From assembly GCA_937900125.1 (NCBI GenBank), contig CALCEK010000162.1, positions 1 through 8,199 of the forward strand: 8,199 nt of DNA, read 5' to 3'. The translations under genes were made by a program, and so were the position numbers. Every line of letters starts with the position of its first letter. Position 1 is the stretch's first letter. Source of the DNA: an uncultured Treponema sp. Its GTDB lineage: Bacteria; Spirochaetota; Spirochaetia; Treponematales; Treponemataceae. Below the pieces are notes generated by a model that saw only the letters and a program-made list of their open reading frames with translations, was not told where the DNA came from and ran no database searches. Below, one piece after another: positions 1 to 6,416 of this stretch.

Positions 1-232
1 CAAGGATTTTCTTTTTATGTGCGGTGTCATTTCCCAAAAACAAGCCCATGTTGTAATTGAAAACGATTGAGGCAAACAGTAAGAAAACGAATTTCGGCTC
101 ACCCCATGCATAGAAAAGCAGGCTTGCCAAAAACAGCACGCAATTTTTGTAGACAAGATTTGGCAGCGCATAGTAGAAAATCAGCACGGCGGGCAGGAAA
201 AAGACAAGGAAAGTGATTGACGAAAAAAGCAT
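1..232 (-). CDS. MBOAT-family O-acyltransferase (AlgI/DltB-like), N-terminal part only
   Basis: This is the start of a membrane-bound O-acyltransferase; the first 77 codons are present and the rest lies beyond the left edge. It opens MLFSSITFLVFFLPAVLIFY and has the family's YAWGEPKF stretch at residues 41-48. Three hydrophobic segments are visible at about residues 4-23, 30-43 and 47-66. Proteins of this type move acyl groups, often acetyl, from the cytoplasm onto extracellular polysaccharides or other surface glycans, usually with a partner SGNH/GDSL-type protein. The catalytic His region lies outside the window, so activity and substrate cannot be judged. The start ATG (232-230) has an AAGG ribosome site at 241-238, 5 nt upstream, and a well-formed promoter behind it. 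It is transcribed divergently from the XRE regulator gene at 328-699, with a shared 95 bp control region. Family assignment is fairly secure; the substrate is unknown. Confidence 0.82.
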   Translation of the reverse strand, partial: MLFSSITFLVFFLPAVLIFYYALPNLVYKNCVLFLASLLFYAWGEPKFVFLLFASIVFNYNMGLFLGNDTAHKKKIL

Positions 233-242
233 ACAAACCTTA

Positions 243-310
243 TTGCGATATAAAATCTTTACAAAGATACTATATCTTTCTAGCGATATTTTTGCAACCA
301 TATATCGCAA
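243..310. repeat. Nested inverted repeats, probable operator region
   Basis: Perfect 10 bp inverted repeats TTGCGATATA (243-252) and TATATCGCAA (301-310) bracket the divergent promoter region. A third copy of their core, GCGATAT, lies at 283-289 in the same direction as the left arm. Between them is a perfect palindrome, AAAGATA-CTA-TATCTTT (263-279), and ATCTTT at 255-260 forms another inverted pair with AAAGAT at 263-268. Such symmetry is expected of binding sites for a dimeric helix-turn-helix protein, and one is encoded immediately to the right. That the XRE protein binds here and represses the MBOAT gene, itself, or both is inference from position and symmetry only. Confidence 0.55.
269..297 (-). 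promoter_or_regulatory. Sigma-70-type promoter for the MBOAT gene
   Basis: Read on the minus strand, a -35 box TTGCAA (297-292) is followed after exactly 17 bp by a -10 box TATAGT (274-269). The predicted start point is near 262, giving a leader of about 30 nt before the ATG at 232. The -10 box lies inside a perfect short palindrome (263-279), so a protein bound there would block this promoter. The -35 box is itself palindromic. I see no equally good promoter facing the XRE gene: the best options are TTGCGA (243-248) with GATACT (266-271) at 17 bp spacing, or TTGCAA (292-297) with AATAAT (317-322) at 19 bp. The second would give an almost leaderless transcript. Confidence 0.65.
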
Positions 311-327
311 TTCGGTAATAATCGGGT

Positions 328-699
328 ATGAGTTCGTTTTGGCTGAATGTAAAAAAATTGTTACCGTATAAAAATCTGGAAGTGAAAGACCTTGCCTTCC
401 GTGCGGGCGTTCCGTATTCGACAATAATCAACGGAATGAACAAAAACAGTATGCCCCATGCCGACCTCGCGCTCAAAATCTCAAAAATCATGAACATATC
501 GCTCGAAAGTCTTTTGGGCGAAGAAAACGTGCGCATTCTGAACGCGGAGGCAGAAACGCCCAGCCAGTCAGAGTTAGAAAAACGAGAACTTGCGCTCTAC
601 CGCAAAAACAAGCTGATTATCGATGCGCTCGAAGAAATCCCCGCCACGGTTCGGGATTCCATGCAGGATTTGATTCTTAAAACGCGGGATTCGTATTAG
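328..699 (+). CDS. XRE-family helix-turn-helix transcriptional regulator
   Basis: A 123-residue DNA-binding protein of the Cro/cI (XRE, HTH_3) type. The helix-turn-helix lies at about residues 16-40: a first helix around EVKDLAFRAG (18-27), a turn, and a recognition helix around YSTIINGMNKN (30-40). The typical downstream helices follow, including ALKISKIMNISLESLLGEE (47-65). The charged C-terminal part, about residues 78-123, is predicted helical and may serve dimerisation; I recognise no ligand domain there. ATG 328 is the first possible start, since a stop (TAA 319-321) lies in frame just upstream. There is no clear Shine-Dalgarno sequence before it, so translation may be weak or leaderless. 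The gene diverges from the MBOAT gene across an inverted-repeat region and converges on the GH31 gene with one base between the stops. Its targets are unknown; the most likely is the adjoining control region. Confidence 0.85.
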   Translation: MSSFWLNVKKLLPYKNLEVKDLAFRAGVPYSTIINGMNKNSMPHADLALKISKIMNISLESLLGEENVRILNAEAETPSQSELEKRELALYRKNKLIIDALEEIPATVRDSMQDLILKTRDSY

Positions 700-700
700 A

Positions 701-2731
701 TTATTTTTGCAAGGTTTTAATTCTTCCTTCTAAATGGACATCGCTTGTTACGCCATCGTCTTCATAAAAATCACACGTTCCACTTCCGAGCAAATTTAAA
801 TGATTGTAATCTAACAAAGTGCTGTTTTTTGCAGGAGAGCTTGTTGGAATGCAAAAGTCTTTTCTTATAAAAAACACAATGGTGTCAAGCGGAACTTCTA
901 TAAAATGGTCGCCCTTACAAATTGGTTTTTCTTCAAACTTTTCATTTTGCCATGTTACTTGCGTCATATCTTCTGGAATGTAAACCATACGCCCAAGCGC
1001 ATTTTGTTCACAAACAGGAGCAATCAAAATTCCACGCCCAACAAGCAATTCGTCTTCGCAATGCAAAGCGCGTAAATCATCTTCCCAAACAAAGCCGAGC
1101 GGTTTTATAAACATTTCGTCTAAAAGAGAAGCCTGCACAAATTCGCTGTACAAATATGGGAGCAAAGCGTAGCGCAAAGATAAAATATTTTTAAACGCAT
1201 TAGTTTCTCCAAAAGCATAACATTCTTGTTCGCGCGTATTCCACGCAGAATGGTTTCGCATAAGCGGCGTAAAAACTCCAAGCGAAAGCCACCGCAAAAC
1301 AAGGTCGGCACTTGTGTCATTTCCAAAACCGCCAATGTCCGCGCCCGAATACAAAAATCCCGAAAGGTTTAAGCCAGGGAGCATTTTTACTTCTTGCCGC
1401 AAATGTTCCCAAGAAGATATATTGTCGCCCGTCCAAATTCCGCCGTAGCGATGGCTCCCAATACAAGAGGCACGACTGTAAAGCAAAAATCTTTTTTGAG
1501 GATACATTTCAGCTAAACTTTCAAAAGCAGCCCGCGTCATATTTGCGCCGTACAAATTGTGAACTTTATCGTGGCAAATTGTTACGGCTTTTCCGTTTGA
1601 GTCAAAAGTGTTGTGAAAAAATCGCGCATAATCATCGGCACGATTAAAAGTGCTTCCCGCAATTTGTGTAAAATCAAAAAACGAATCTATATCCAAATTT
1701 TTTCCTTCGAATTCCTTGATTTTTTTAAACACTTCTAAAAGACTTTCGTCAGAATAAAAAAGGGCTGGCTCGTTCATGTCGTTCCAGAATCCTTCGATTC
1801 CAGAATCGACTAAAAATGAATATTTGTGTCCAAACCATTTTCGCACTTGGGGATTTAAGAAATCTGGAAAATGCGACCTGCCTGGCCAAACACCCGCTGT
1901 AAAAGGTGAACCGTTTTGTTTTTTACAAAAGAAATCATTTTTGATTCCTTCTTCGTAAACATCGTATCCCTCTTGAATTTTTACGCCCGCGTCAATTATC
2001 GGAATCAAATGCACACCAGATTCTTTTAGCTCATCAGAAAGTTTTTTCAAATTCGGAAACTTTTTTTTGTCAACCGTAAAATCTTTGTAAGATTCCATAT
2101 AATCAATGTCAAGACAAATTGCTTCAAGCGGAAGCTCGGCGTTTTTATACGATTCAAAAACTTTGCGCACGTCCTGCTCTGTTTTGTACCCCCAACGACT
2201 TTGCTGAAAACCAAATGCCCAGCGCGGAGGAATATAACTTTTTCCGATTAACATTCTAAATTGTTTGGAAACAGAATGTAAAACTTCGTTTTCAGATTCC
2301 GCTGTGATTAAATAAATGTCGCATGGCTCGTGGGCTTTTACAGAAAAAATTTGTGCATCTGAAAATCCAACATCAAAAGTGATTTTTCCTGCGGTGTCAA
2401 AAAAAAGTCCTTTGCACAATTTTGTGTCAGGATTAAAAATGATAAAAAAATTGTGTGCGCCATAAAGTGAATGACTCAGCTCCGTTTGATTTGGCGTGTC
2501 CGAACACCAACTTGTGTACGAAAAACCGCGCTTGTTTATGCCACGAACATTTTCTCCAAGTCCAAACACCATATCATTTTTTAAAAGCTCACATTCCCAT
2601 TCCAACGGAAAATCTTTTGTCACTTTTCCAAAATCGATTTTTTCATTTGATTCTGAAAGTGATAAAACCACCGCATTTGTTGGAATATGCAAAACATCTT
2701 TTGGACTTGCAAATGAAAATTTTTTAATCAT
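701..2731 (-). CDS. Glycoside hydrolase family 31, probable cytoplasmic alpha-glucosidase (Ro-alphaG1 type)
   Basis: A 676-residue GH31 enzyme expected to release glucose from the non-reducing end of alpha-glucosides by a retaining mechanism. The N-terminal beta domain contains FGLGENVRGINKRG (about 56-69). The barrel carries LDIDYM (207-212), the nucleophile motif WNDMNEP with Asp318, RYGGIWTGDN with the probable acid/base Asp436, and MRNHS (491-495). The C-terminal part ends with FYEDDG and a short tail. From memory, this closely resembles Ro-alphaG1 of Ruminococcus/Blautia obeum (663 aa), which also ends just after a YEDDG motif, so the protein looks complete. The Trp in QSRWGY (Trp180) matches the Ro-alphaG1 Trp169 linked to alpha-1,6 (isomaltose) preference, which suggests the same preference here. 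No signal peptide is seen. The reading frame is open for 45 more codons upstream, but those overlap the exporter gene; the ATG at 2731-2729, with GGAGG 5 nt before it, is chosen. It is the last gene of the exporter operon. Confidence 0.9.
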   Translation of the reverse strand: MIKKFSFASPKDVLHIPTNAVVLSLSESNEKIDFGKVTKDFPLEWECELLKNDMVFGLGENVRGINKRGFSYTSWCSDTPNQTELSHSLYGAHNFFIIFNPDTKLCKGLFFDTAGKITFDVGFSDAQIFSVKAHEPCDIYLITAESENEVLHSVSKQFRMLIGKSYIPPRWAFGFQQSRWGYKTEQDVRKVFESYKNAELPLEAICLDIDYMESYKDFTVDKKKFPNLKKLSDELKESGVHLIPIIDAGVKIQEGYDVYEEGIKNDFFCKKQNGSPFTAGVWPGRSHFPDFLNPQVRKWFGHKYSFLVDSGIEGFWNDMNEPALFYSDESLLEVFKKIKEFEGKNLDIDSFFDFTQIAGSTFNRADDYARFFHNTFDSNGKAVTICHDKVHNLYGANMTRAAFESLAEMYPQKRFLLYSRASCIGSHRYGGIWTGDNISSWEHLRQEVKMLPGLNLSGFLYSGADIGGFGNDTSADLVLRWLSLGVFTPLMRNHSAWNTREQECYAFGETNAFKNILSLRYALLPYLYSEFVQASLLDEMFIKPLGFVWEDDLRALHCEDELLVGRGILIAPVCEQNALGRMVYIPEDMTQVTWQNEKFEEKPICKGDHFIEVPLDTIVFFIRKDFCIPTSSPAKNSTLLDYNHLNLLGSGTCDFYEDDGVTSDVHLEGRIKTLQK

Positions 2732-2736
2732 AATAT

Positions 2737-2741
2737 CCTCC
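2737..2741 (-). promoter_or_regulatory. Ribosome binding site that fixes the GH31 start
   Basis: On the minus strand GGAGG (2741-2737) stands 5 nt before ATG 2731-2729, inside the 13 nt gap after the stop of the upstream exporter gene. It is the strongest Shine-Dalgarno sequence in the window. It rules against the longer reading that would start at 2866 inside the exporter gene. Confidence 0.8.
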
Positions 2742-2744
2742 GTT

Positions 2745-4520
2745 TTATGATTGCGCAAACTGCGACATATATAATTTGTAATACTCGCCTTTTTTTGCCA
2801 TAAGCGATTCTGAGTTTCCTTCTTCAACAATTTTTGCTTTATCAATAAAGAAAATTCGGTCGGCATTTTTTATTGTAGAAAGTCGATGCGCAATTACAAA
2901 AGAAGTTCGTCCTTTTAGCAAAGTTTTTATTCCTTCCTGGAGAACAAGTTCTGTTTGCGTATCGATTGACGAAGTTGCTTCATCTAACACCAAAATTTTT
3001 GGCATACTTAACATTGTTCGCGCAAATGCAATAAGTTGTTTTTGTCCATTGCTCAAACCGCCACCGCGTTCGGTAAGAACTGTGTCGTAGCCGTTCGGGA
3101 GTTTTTCGATAAACTCATTTGCATGCACCGCTTTTGCCGCTTCTTTAATTTCTTCATCGCTTGCGTCTAATTTTCCGTAGCGAATATTTTCTTTTATTGT
3201 TCCGCTAAACAAATAAGTGTCTTGCGTCATAACGCCCATCTGACTTCGCAAACTAGAAATCGTAACATTTTGCACATCAAAGTCATCAATTAAAATTTTC
3301 CCTTCGGTTGCATTGTAAAATCGACTGACCAAATTTACGATTGTAGTTTTTCCCGCTCCAGTAGGACCGACCAGCGCGATTGTTTCGCCAGGCTTTACGC
3401 AAAAAGACACGTGCGACAAAACTTGATTTTCATTGTTGTAAGAAAAACTCACATCGTTAAATTCAACTTTGCCTTTTATATCGGGAAGAGTCAACGCTTT
3501 TTCGCCATCGCAAATTTCGGGTTCAGAATCTAGCACTTCAAAAATGCGTTCCGCCGAGGCAAGATTTGTAATCATCTGATTGTAAAAATTGCTCAAGTTC
3601 ATTATCGGTTGCCAAAACATTCCAATGTATGTTCCAAAAGCAATGTACGTTCCAACAGAAACAGAATGGACTCCCAACACTTTTATTCCCACAAAATACA
3701 AGGCAATCATCCCGAGTCCCCAACAAAAATCAATCGCAGAAGCAAAACCGTCCGCGTACAAAACCGCATCCATAAAACTTTTTCGGTCTTCTTTTAAAAG
3801 TTTTGCAAACTCGGCATTTGTTTCTTCTTCTGCATTAAACGCTTGCACCACACGCATTCCGCTTAAATCTTCGTGAATGTACGCATTTAAATTTGATGAT
3901 TTCTTTTTGCGGATTTGCCAGAGCTTGTGCGATTTTGATTCGATGAACCAAAGCAAAATTGCCATAAGCGGAATTGAACACAAGGCAGCCGAAGCAAGCC
4001 GCGCATTTTTTGTAAACATAATTGCCACAACTGTTACAATTGTAACGAACTCTGGAATTAAAGTTGTAATGCTGTTTTCTAAAATGCTTTTTAAATTATT
4101 TACATCGCCCGTAATTCTCGAAAGAATTTTTCCAGTCGGTCTAGAATCAAAAAAAGTAAAATCGAGTTTTTGAATATGCTCATAAAGTTCTTGGCGAATT
4201 TCCATAATCATTTTGTTGCTGATTTTTGACATCAAAAACATTCTAAGTTTTACCGCAAGAACCATAATTCCGTTTATCAAAATTGCAAATGCAATCAGTT
4301 TAAAAAGCCCTTCCCAATCTGCGTTTGCAATGTTTACATCAAGTGCGCGTTCTATAATCAGCGGATTTAAAATGCTCACAAAAACTCCGTAAGCCATAAG
4401 AAGCAAAACCGCAACGATATTTTTTTTGTACGGCAACATATACGAAAAAAGTCTAAGCATAATTTTCGTTTTGCCAATGTCGTAAGATTCTTCGTCCTCT
4501 TTATATGAATTGTAAGCCAT
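2745..4520 (-). CDS. ABC exporter half-transporter, subunit with consensus Walker B (BmrD/TM288-like)
   Basis: A 591-residue type IV ABC exporter half: an N-terminal six-helix membrane domain fused to a nucleotide-binding domain. Hydrophobic segments lie at about residues 34-54, 70-92, 155-170, 176-192, 260-280 and 287-303. The ATPase domain has Walker A GPTGAGKT (385-392), Q-loop Gln433, signature LSNGQ (489-493), Walker B ILVLDE with Asp513 and catalytic Glu514, and switch His545. The signature departs from the usual LSGGQ by Asn for Gly at 491. In a heterodimer this signature faces the upstream partner's Walker motifs, which also lack the catalytic Glu. Its own intact Walker B faces the partner's normal LSGGQ. 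The start ATG (4520-4518) follows the upstream stop by 3 nt, with an AGGA site lying inside the end of that gene, so translational coupling is likely. The substrate cannot be read from the sequence; relatives export drugs, lipids or peptides. Confidence 0.92.
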   Translation of the reverse strand: MAYNSYKEDEESYDIGKTKIMLRLFSYMLPYKKNIVAVLLLMAYGVFVSILNPLIIERALDVNIANADWEGLFKLIAFAILINGIMVLAVKLRMFLMSKISNKMIMEIRQELYEHIQKLDFTFFDSRPTGKILSRITGDVNNLKSILENSITTLIPEFVTIVTVVAIMFTKNARLASAALCSIPLMAILLWFIESKSHKLWQIRKKKSSNLNAYIHEDLSGMRVVQAFNAEEETNAEFAKLLKEDRKSFMDAVLYADGFASAIDFCWGLGMIALYFVGIKVLGVHSVSVGTYIAFGTYIGMFWQPIMNLSNFYNQMITNLASAERIFEVLDSEPEICDGEKALTLPDIKGKVEFNDVSFSYNNENQVLSHVSFCVKPGETIALVGPTGAGKTTIVNLVSRFYNATEGKILIDDFDVQNVTISSLRSQMGVMTQDTYLFSGTIKENIRYGKLDASDEEIKEAAKAVHANEFIEKLPNGYDTVLTERGGGLSNGQKQLIAFARTMLSMPKILVLDEATSSIDTQTELVLQEGIKTLLKGRTSFVIAHRLSTIKNADRIFFIDKAKIVEEGNSESLMAKKGEYYKLYMSQFAQS

Positions 4521-4523
4521 AAA

Positions 4524-6257
4524 TTATTCCTGCGTCAAAAGCTTTTCTGCAAATTCTCCGTATTGAGAAATCCAAGTTTGATAGTACAATTTTTTTAGTT
4601 TTAAAAGTTCTTCGTGAGTTCCGCGTTCCGCGATTTTTCCGTCGCGCAAAACAATAATTTGGTCGGCTTTTCTTACCGAAGAAATTCTATGCGCGATGAT
4701 GATTTTTGTCACTCCCTCAATTTCTTGTATTGTGCGCTGAAGTTTTTGTTCTGTTTCCATATCCAATGCCGAAGTCGAATCGTCAAAAACCAGAATCGGA
4801 GTGTTTTTTGCAAGAGCACGCGCTATTGTCAACCGCTGTTTTTGTCCGCCACTTAAACCCACGCCACGCTCGCCAATAATGGTGTCTAACTTTTCGGGCA
4901 AATCTTTTACAAACTTCGCTTCCGCTTGTGCTAAAGCACGAGTTACATTTTCCGCATTTAAAACGGTTTTTTTCCCAAAGCGAATATTTTCATCAACAGT
5001 GCTGCTAAACAAAAAAACTTCTTGGCTAACGGTTGCAATATTTTTTCTAACTTGCTCGGTGGTAAGGCACCTAATGTCAAAGCCGTCAATCAAAATGCTT
5101 CCAGAAGAAACATCGTACATTCGCGAAAGCAAATTTATTATTGAAGTTTTTCCGCTGCCTGTAGCTCCCATAATTCCGAGCGTTTCGCCGTGTTTTATGC
5201 TAAAAGAAATGTCTTGTAAAATTAGGCTTCCGTTGTTTTCAAAACTGACATTTTTAAAATCGATGTCGCCATTGATTTTTGAAAGCGTAATTGCGTCTGG
5301 CGCATTTTTAATTTGCGGCTCTTCGGCAAAGTATTCCTTGATTCTCCTGTAAGCTGCCCTTCCGTTTCCAGCTTCGTTCATAAGCCAACCGAGCATTTCC
5401 ATTGGCCAAGTCATATTCATTGAATATTGAATAAACGCGCTCAATTCGCCAAGCGTAAATGTTCCGTGAATAACAAAATATCCGCCGTGCAACAAAACAA
5501 TCAGCGGCAAAAGAACAGTAATCACTTGAAACATCGGATAATATTTTACAAAAACGCGCGACTGTTTTACATTTAGTTCGTAAAACTTTTTGTTGTGCTT
5601 GTGGAATTTGCTGATTTCAAATTGTTCACGCGCAAAAGCTTTTACGGTTCTAACGCCCGCAAGATTTTCTGAAGCGCAATCGTTCAATTCTGATTTTTCT
5701 TCATCGATTTCTTCGTAAACACAACTCAATCGTTTTTCCATAAGAACGGCAATGAATCCCGAACCACACATTAGCACTGCGGGAATGATTGCGAGTTTCC
5801 AATTCATACTAAACATACAGTACAAAATGATTCCCGCGTGTAAACTCACTTCAATTAAAAGTTGCGTTACATAGCCCAAACTTCCCCACAAAGAATCTAT
5901 GTCATCTTTTACACGCGACATTATTTCGCCCGCGTTGTTTTTGTCGAAAAAATTTGCGGAAAGTGTTTGCAAATGCCTGAACAATTCGCCCCGCACGTTT
6001 GTGGCAATTTTTGAACATGCCGCGTCAAAAGTCATTTGTTCAATGTAAACAAAAATTGCTCGTCCCACACCGACCAAAAGATAGCCGAGCAAAAGTTTAG
6101 AAAGCAATTCCAGTTTTTCGCCGAGAATTACGTTGTCAACAAGGCTGCGGGTAATTTGCGGTGTAAACATATCAAGCACCACGTAAACAATGATGCTGAA
6201 AATTCCCAAAACATAAATAGGAATATTGCGTTTAATGTAAAATGATAAATGTTTCAT
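4524..6257 (-). CDS. ABC exporter half-transporter, subunit with degenerate catalytic site (BmrC/TM287-like)
   Basis: A 577-residue ABC exporter half and first gene of the operon. Membrane segments lie at about residues 12-30, 52-72, 129-150, 156-174, 243-263 and 268-290. The ATPase domain has Walker A GATGSGKT (364-371), Q-loop Gln412, a normal signature LSGGQ (468-472), Walker B ILVFDD and switch His523. After the Walker B Asp492 comes Asp493 where active subunits have Glu. That replacement marks the low-turnover subunit of heterodimeric exporters such as BmrC/BmrD, LmrC/LmrD and TM287/TM288. Its partner is the next gene, 3 nt downstream. The start at 6257-6255 has no Shine-Dalgarno sequence: the 35 nt before it are almost all T/U, unlike the two following genes. 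A leader of about 105 nt with a terminator-like hairpin lies between promoter and start, suggesting regulated expression. The substrate is unknown. Confidence 0.92.
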   Translation of the reverse strand: MKHLSFYIKRNIPIYVLGIFSIIVYVVLDMFTPQITRSLVDNVILGEKLELLSKLLLGYLLVGVGRAIFVYIEQMTFDAACSKIATNVRGELFRHLQTLSANFFDKNNAGEIMSRVKDDIDSLWGSLGYVTQLLIEVSLHAGIILYCMFSMNWKLAIIPAVLMCGSGFIAVLMEKRLSCVYEEIDEEKSELNDCASENLAGVRTVKAFAREQFEISKFHKHNKKFYELNVKQSRVFVKYYPMFQVITVLLPLIVLLHGGYFVIHGTFTLGELSAFIQYSMNMTWPMEMLGWLMNEAGNGRAAYRRIKEYFAEEPQIKNAPDAITLSKINGDIDFKNVSFENNGSLILQDISFSIKHGETLGIMGATGSGKTSIINLLSRMYDVSSGSILIDGFDIRCLTTEQVRKNIATVSQEVFLFSSTVDENIRFGKKTVLNAENVTRALAQAEAKFVKDLPEKLDTIIGERGVGLSGGQKQRLTIARALAKNTPILVFDDSTSALDMETEQKLQRTIQEIEGVTKIIIAHRISSVRKADQIIVLRDGKIAERGTHEELLKLKKLYYQTWISQYGEFAEKLLTQE

Positions 6258-6272
6258 AAAAAATAAAAACTG

Positions 6273-6310
6273 AAAAAAAAATGGAGTTGCCTAAGCGAAC
6301 AAGCACCTCA
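6273..6310 (-). terminator. Terminator-like hairpin with U9 tract in the exporter operon leader (possible attenuator)
   Basis: Read on the minus strand, TGAGGTGCTT (6310-6301) can pair with AGGCAACTCCA (6292-6282): nine pairs including one G-U, one mismatch and one bulged C. The loop is 8 nt (GTTCGCTT). Nine T residues (6281-6273) follow directly. This is the form of an intrinsic terminator, but it stands about 50 nt downstream of the predicted operon start point and before the first gene, so it would act as an attenuator. A small upstream hairpin, TTC-TTCG-GAA (6320-6311), has a C(UUCG)G loop. The imperfect stem keeps confidence moderate, and no stable antiterminator was worked out. Confidence 0.42.
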
Positions 6311-6369
6311 TTCCGAAGAACAAAAATTCGAAAAGCGATTTTGTACAATTAAATATTCATGATAAAAAA

Positions 6370-6398
6370 ATGCTAATAAGTTTTTTTTATTTTGTCAA
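6370..6398 (-). promoter_or_regulatory. Sigma-70-type promoter of the ABC exporter-GH31 operon
   Basis: On the minus strand a perfect -35 box TTGACA (6398-6393) is followed after 17 bp by TAGCAT (6375-6370), which matches the -10 consensus at 4 of 6 positions. The spacer is A/T-rich. The predicted start point is near 6363, leaving about 105 nt of untranslated leader before ATG 6257. This is the only good promoter I see upstream of the three-gene operon; nothing comparable stands out in the 3 nt and 13 nt internal gaps. Confidence 0.6.
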
Positions 6399-6416
6399 GG
6401 TTGCAATTTTTTTGTC

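Noticed and set aside
270..536. An 88-codon minus-strand frame across the XRE gene and control region.
   Set aside because: It lies opposite a clearly recognisable helix-turn-helix gene, covers the promoter and repeats, and resembles no protein I know.
701..760. The GH31 C-terminus looked cut short against larger GH31 enzymes of 750 or more residues.
   Set aside because: The Ro-alphaG1 type ends in the same way, with a short tail after YEDDG, so this is the normal end for its subgroup and not a truncation.
2732..2866. A 45-codon N-terminal extension of the GH31 gene, starting at 2866.
   Set aside because: It overlaps the end of the upstream exporter gene, which is well conserved there, while a GGAGG site sits 5 nt before the internal ATG at 2731. 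The Ro-alphaG1-type proteins also begin at about that point.
6281..6352. A plus-strand 23-codon frame (MELPKRTSTS...) with a Lys/Arg-rich product faintly like the start of ribosomal protein L32.
   Set aside because: It is far shorter than L32, has no ribosome site (only an A-run), lacks a zinc-binding or later L32 segment, and lies antisense to the exporter leader hairpin. Chance is the simplest explanation.
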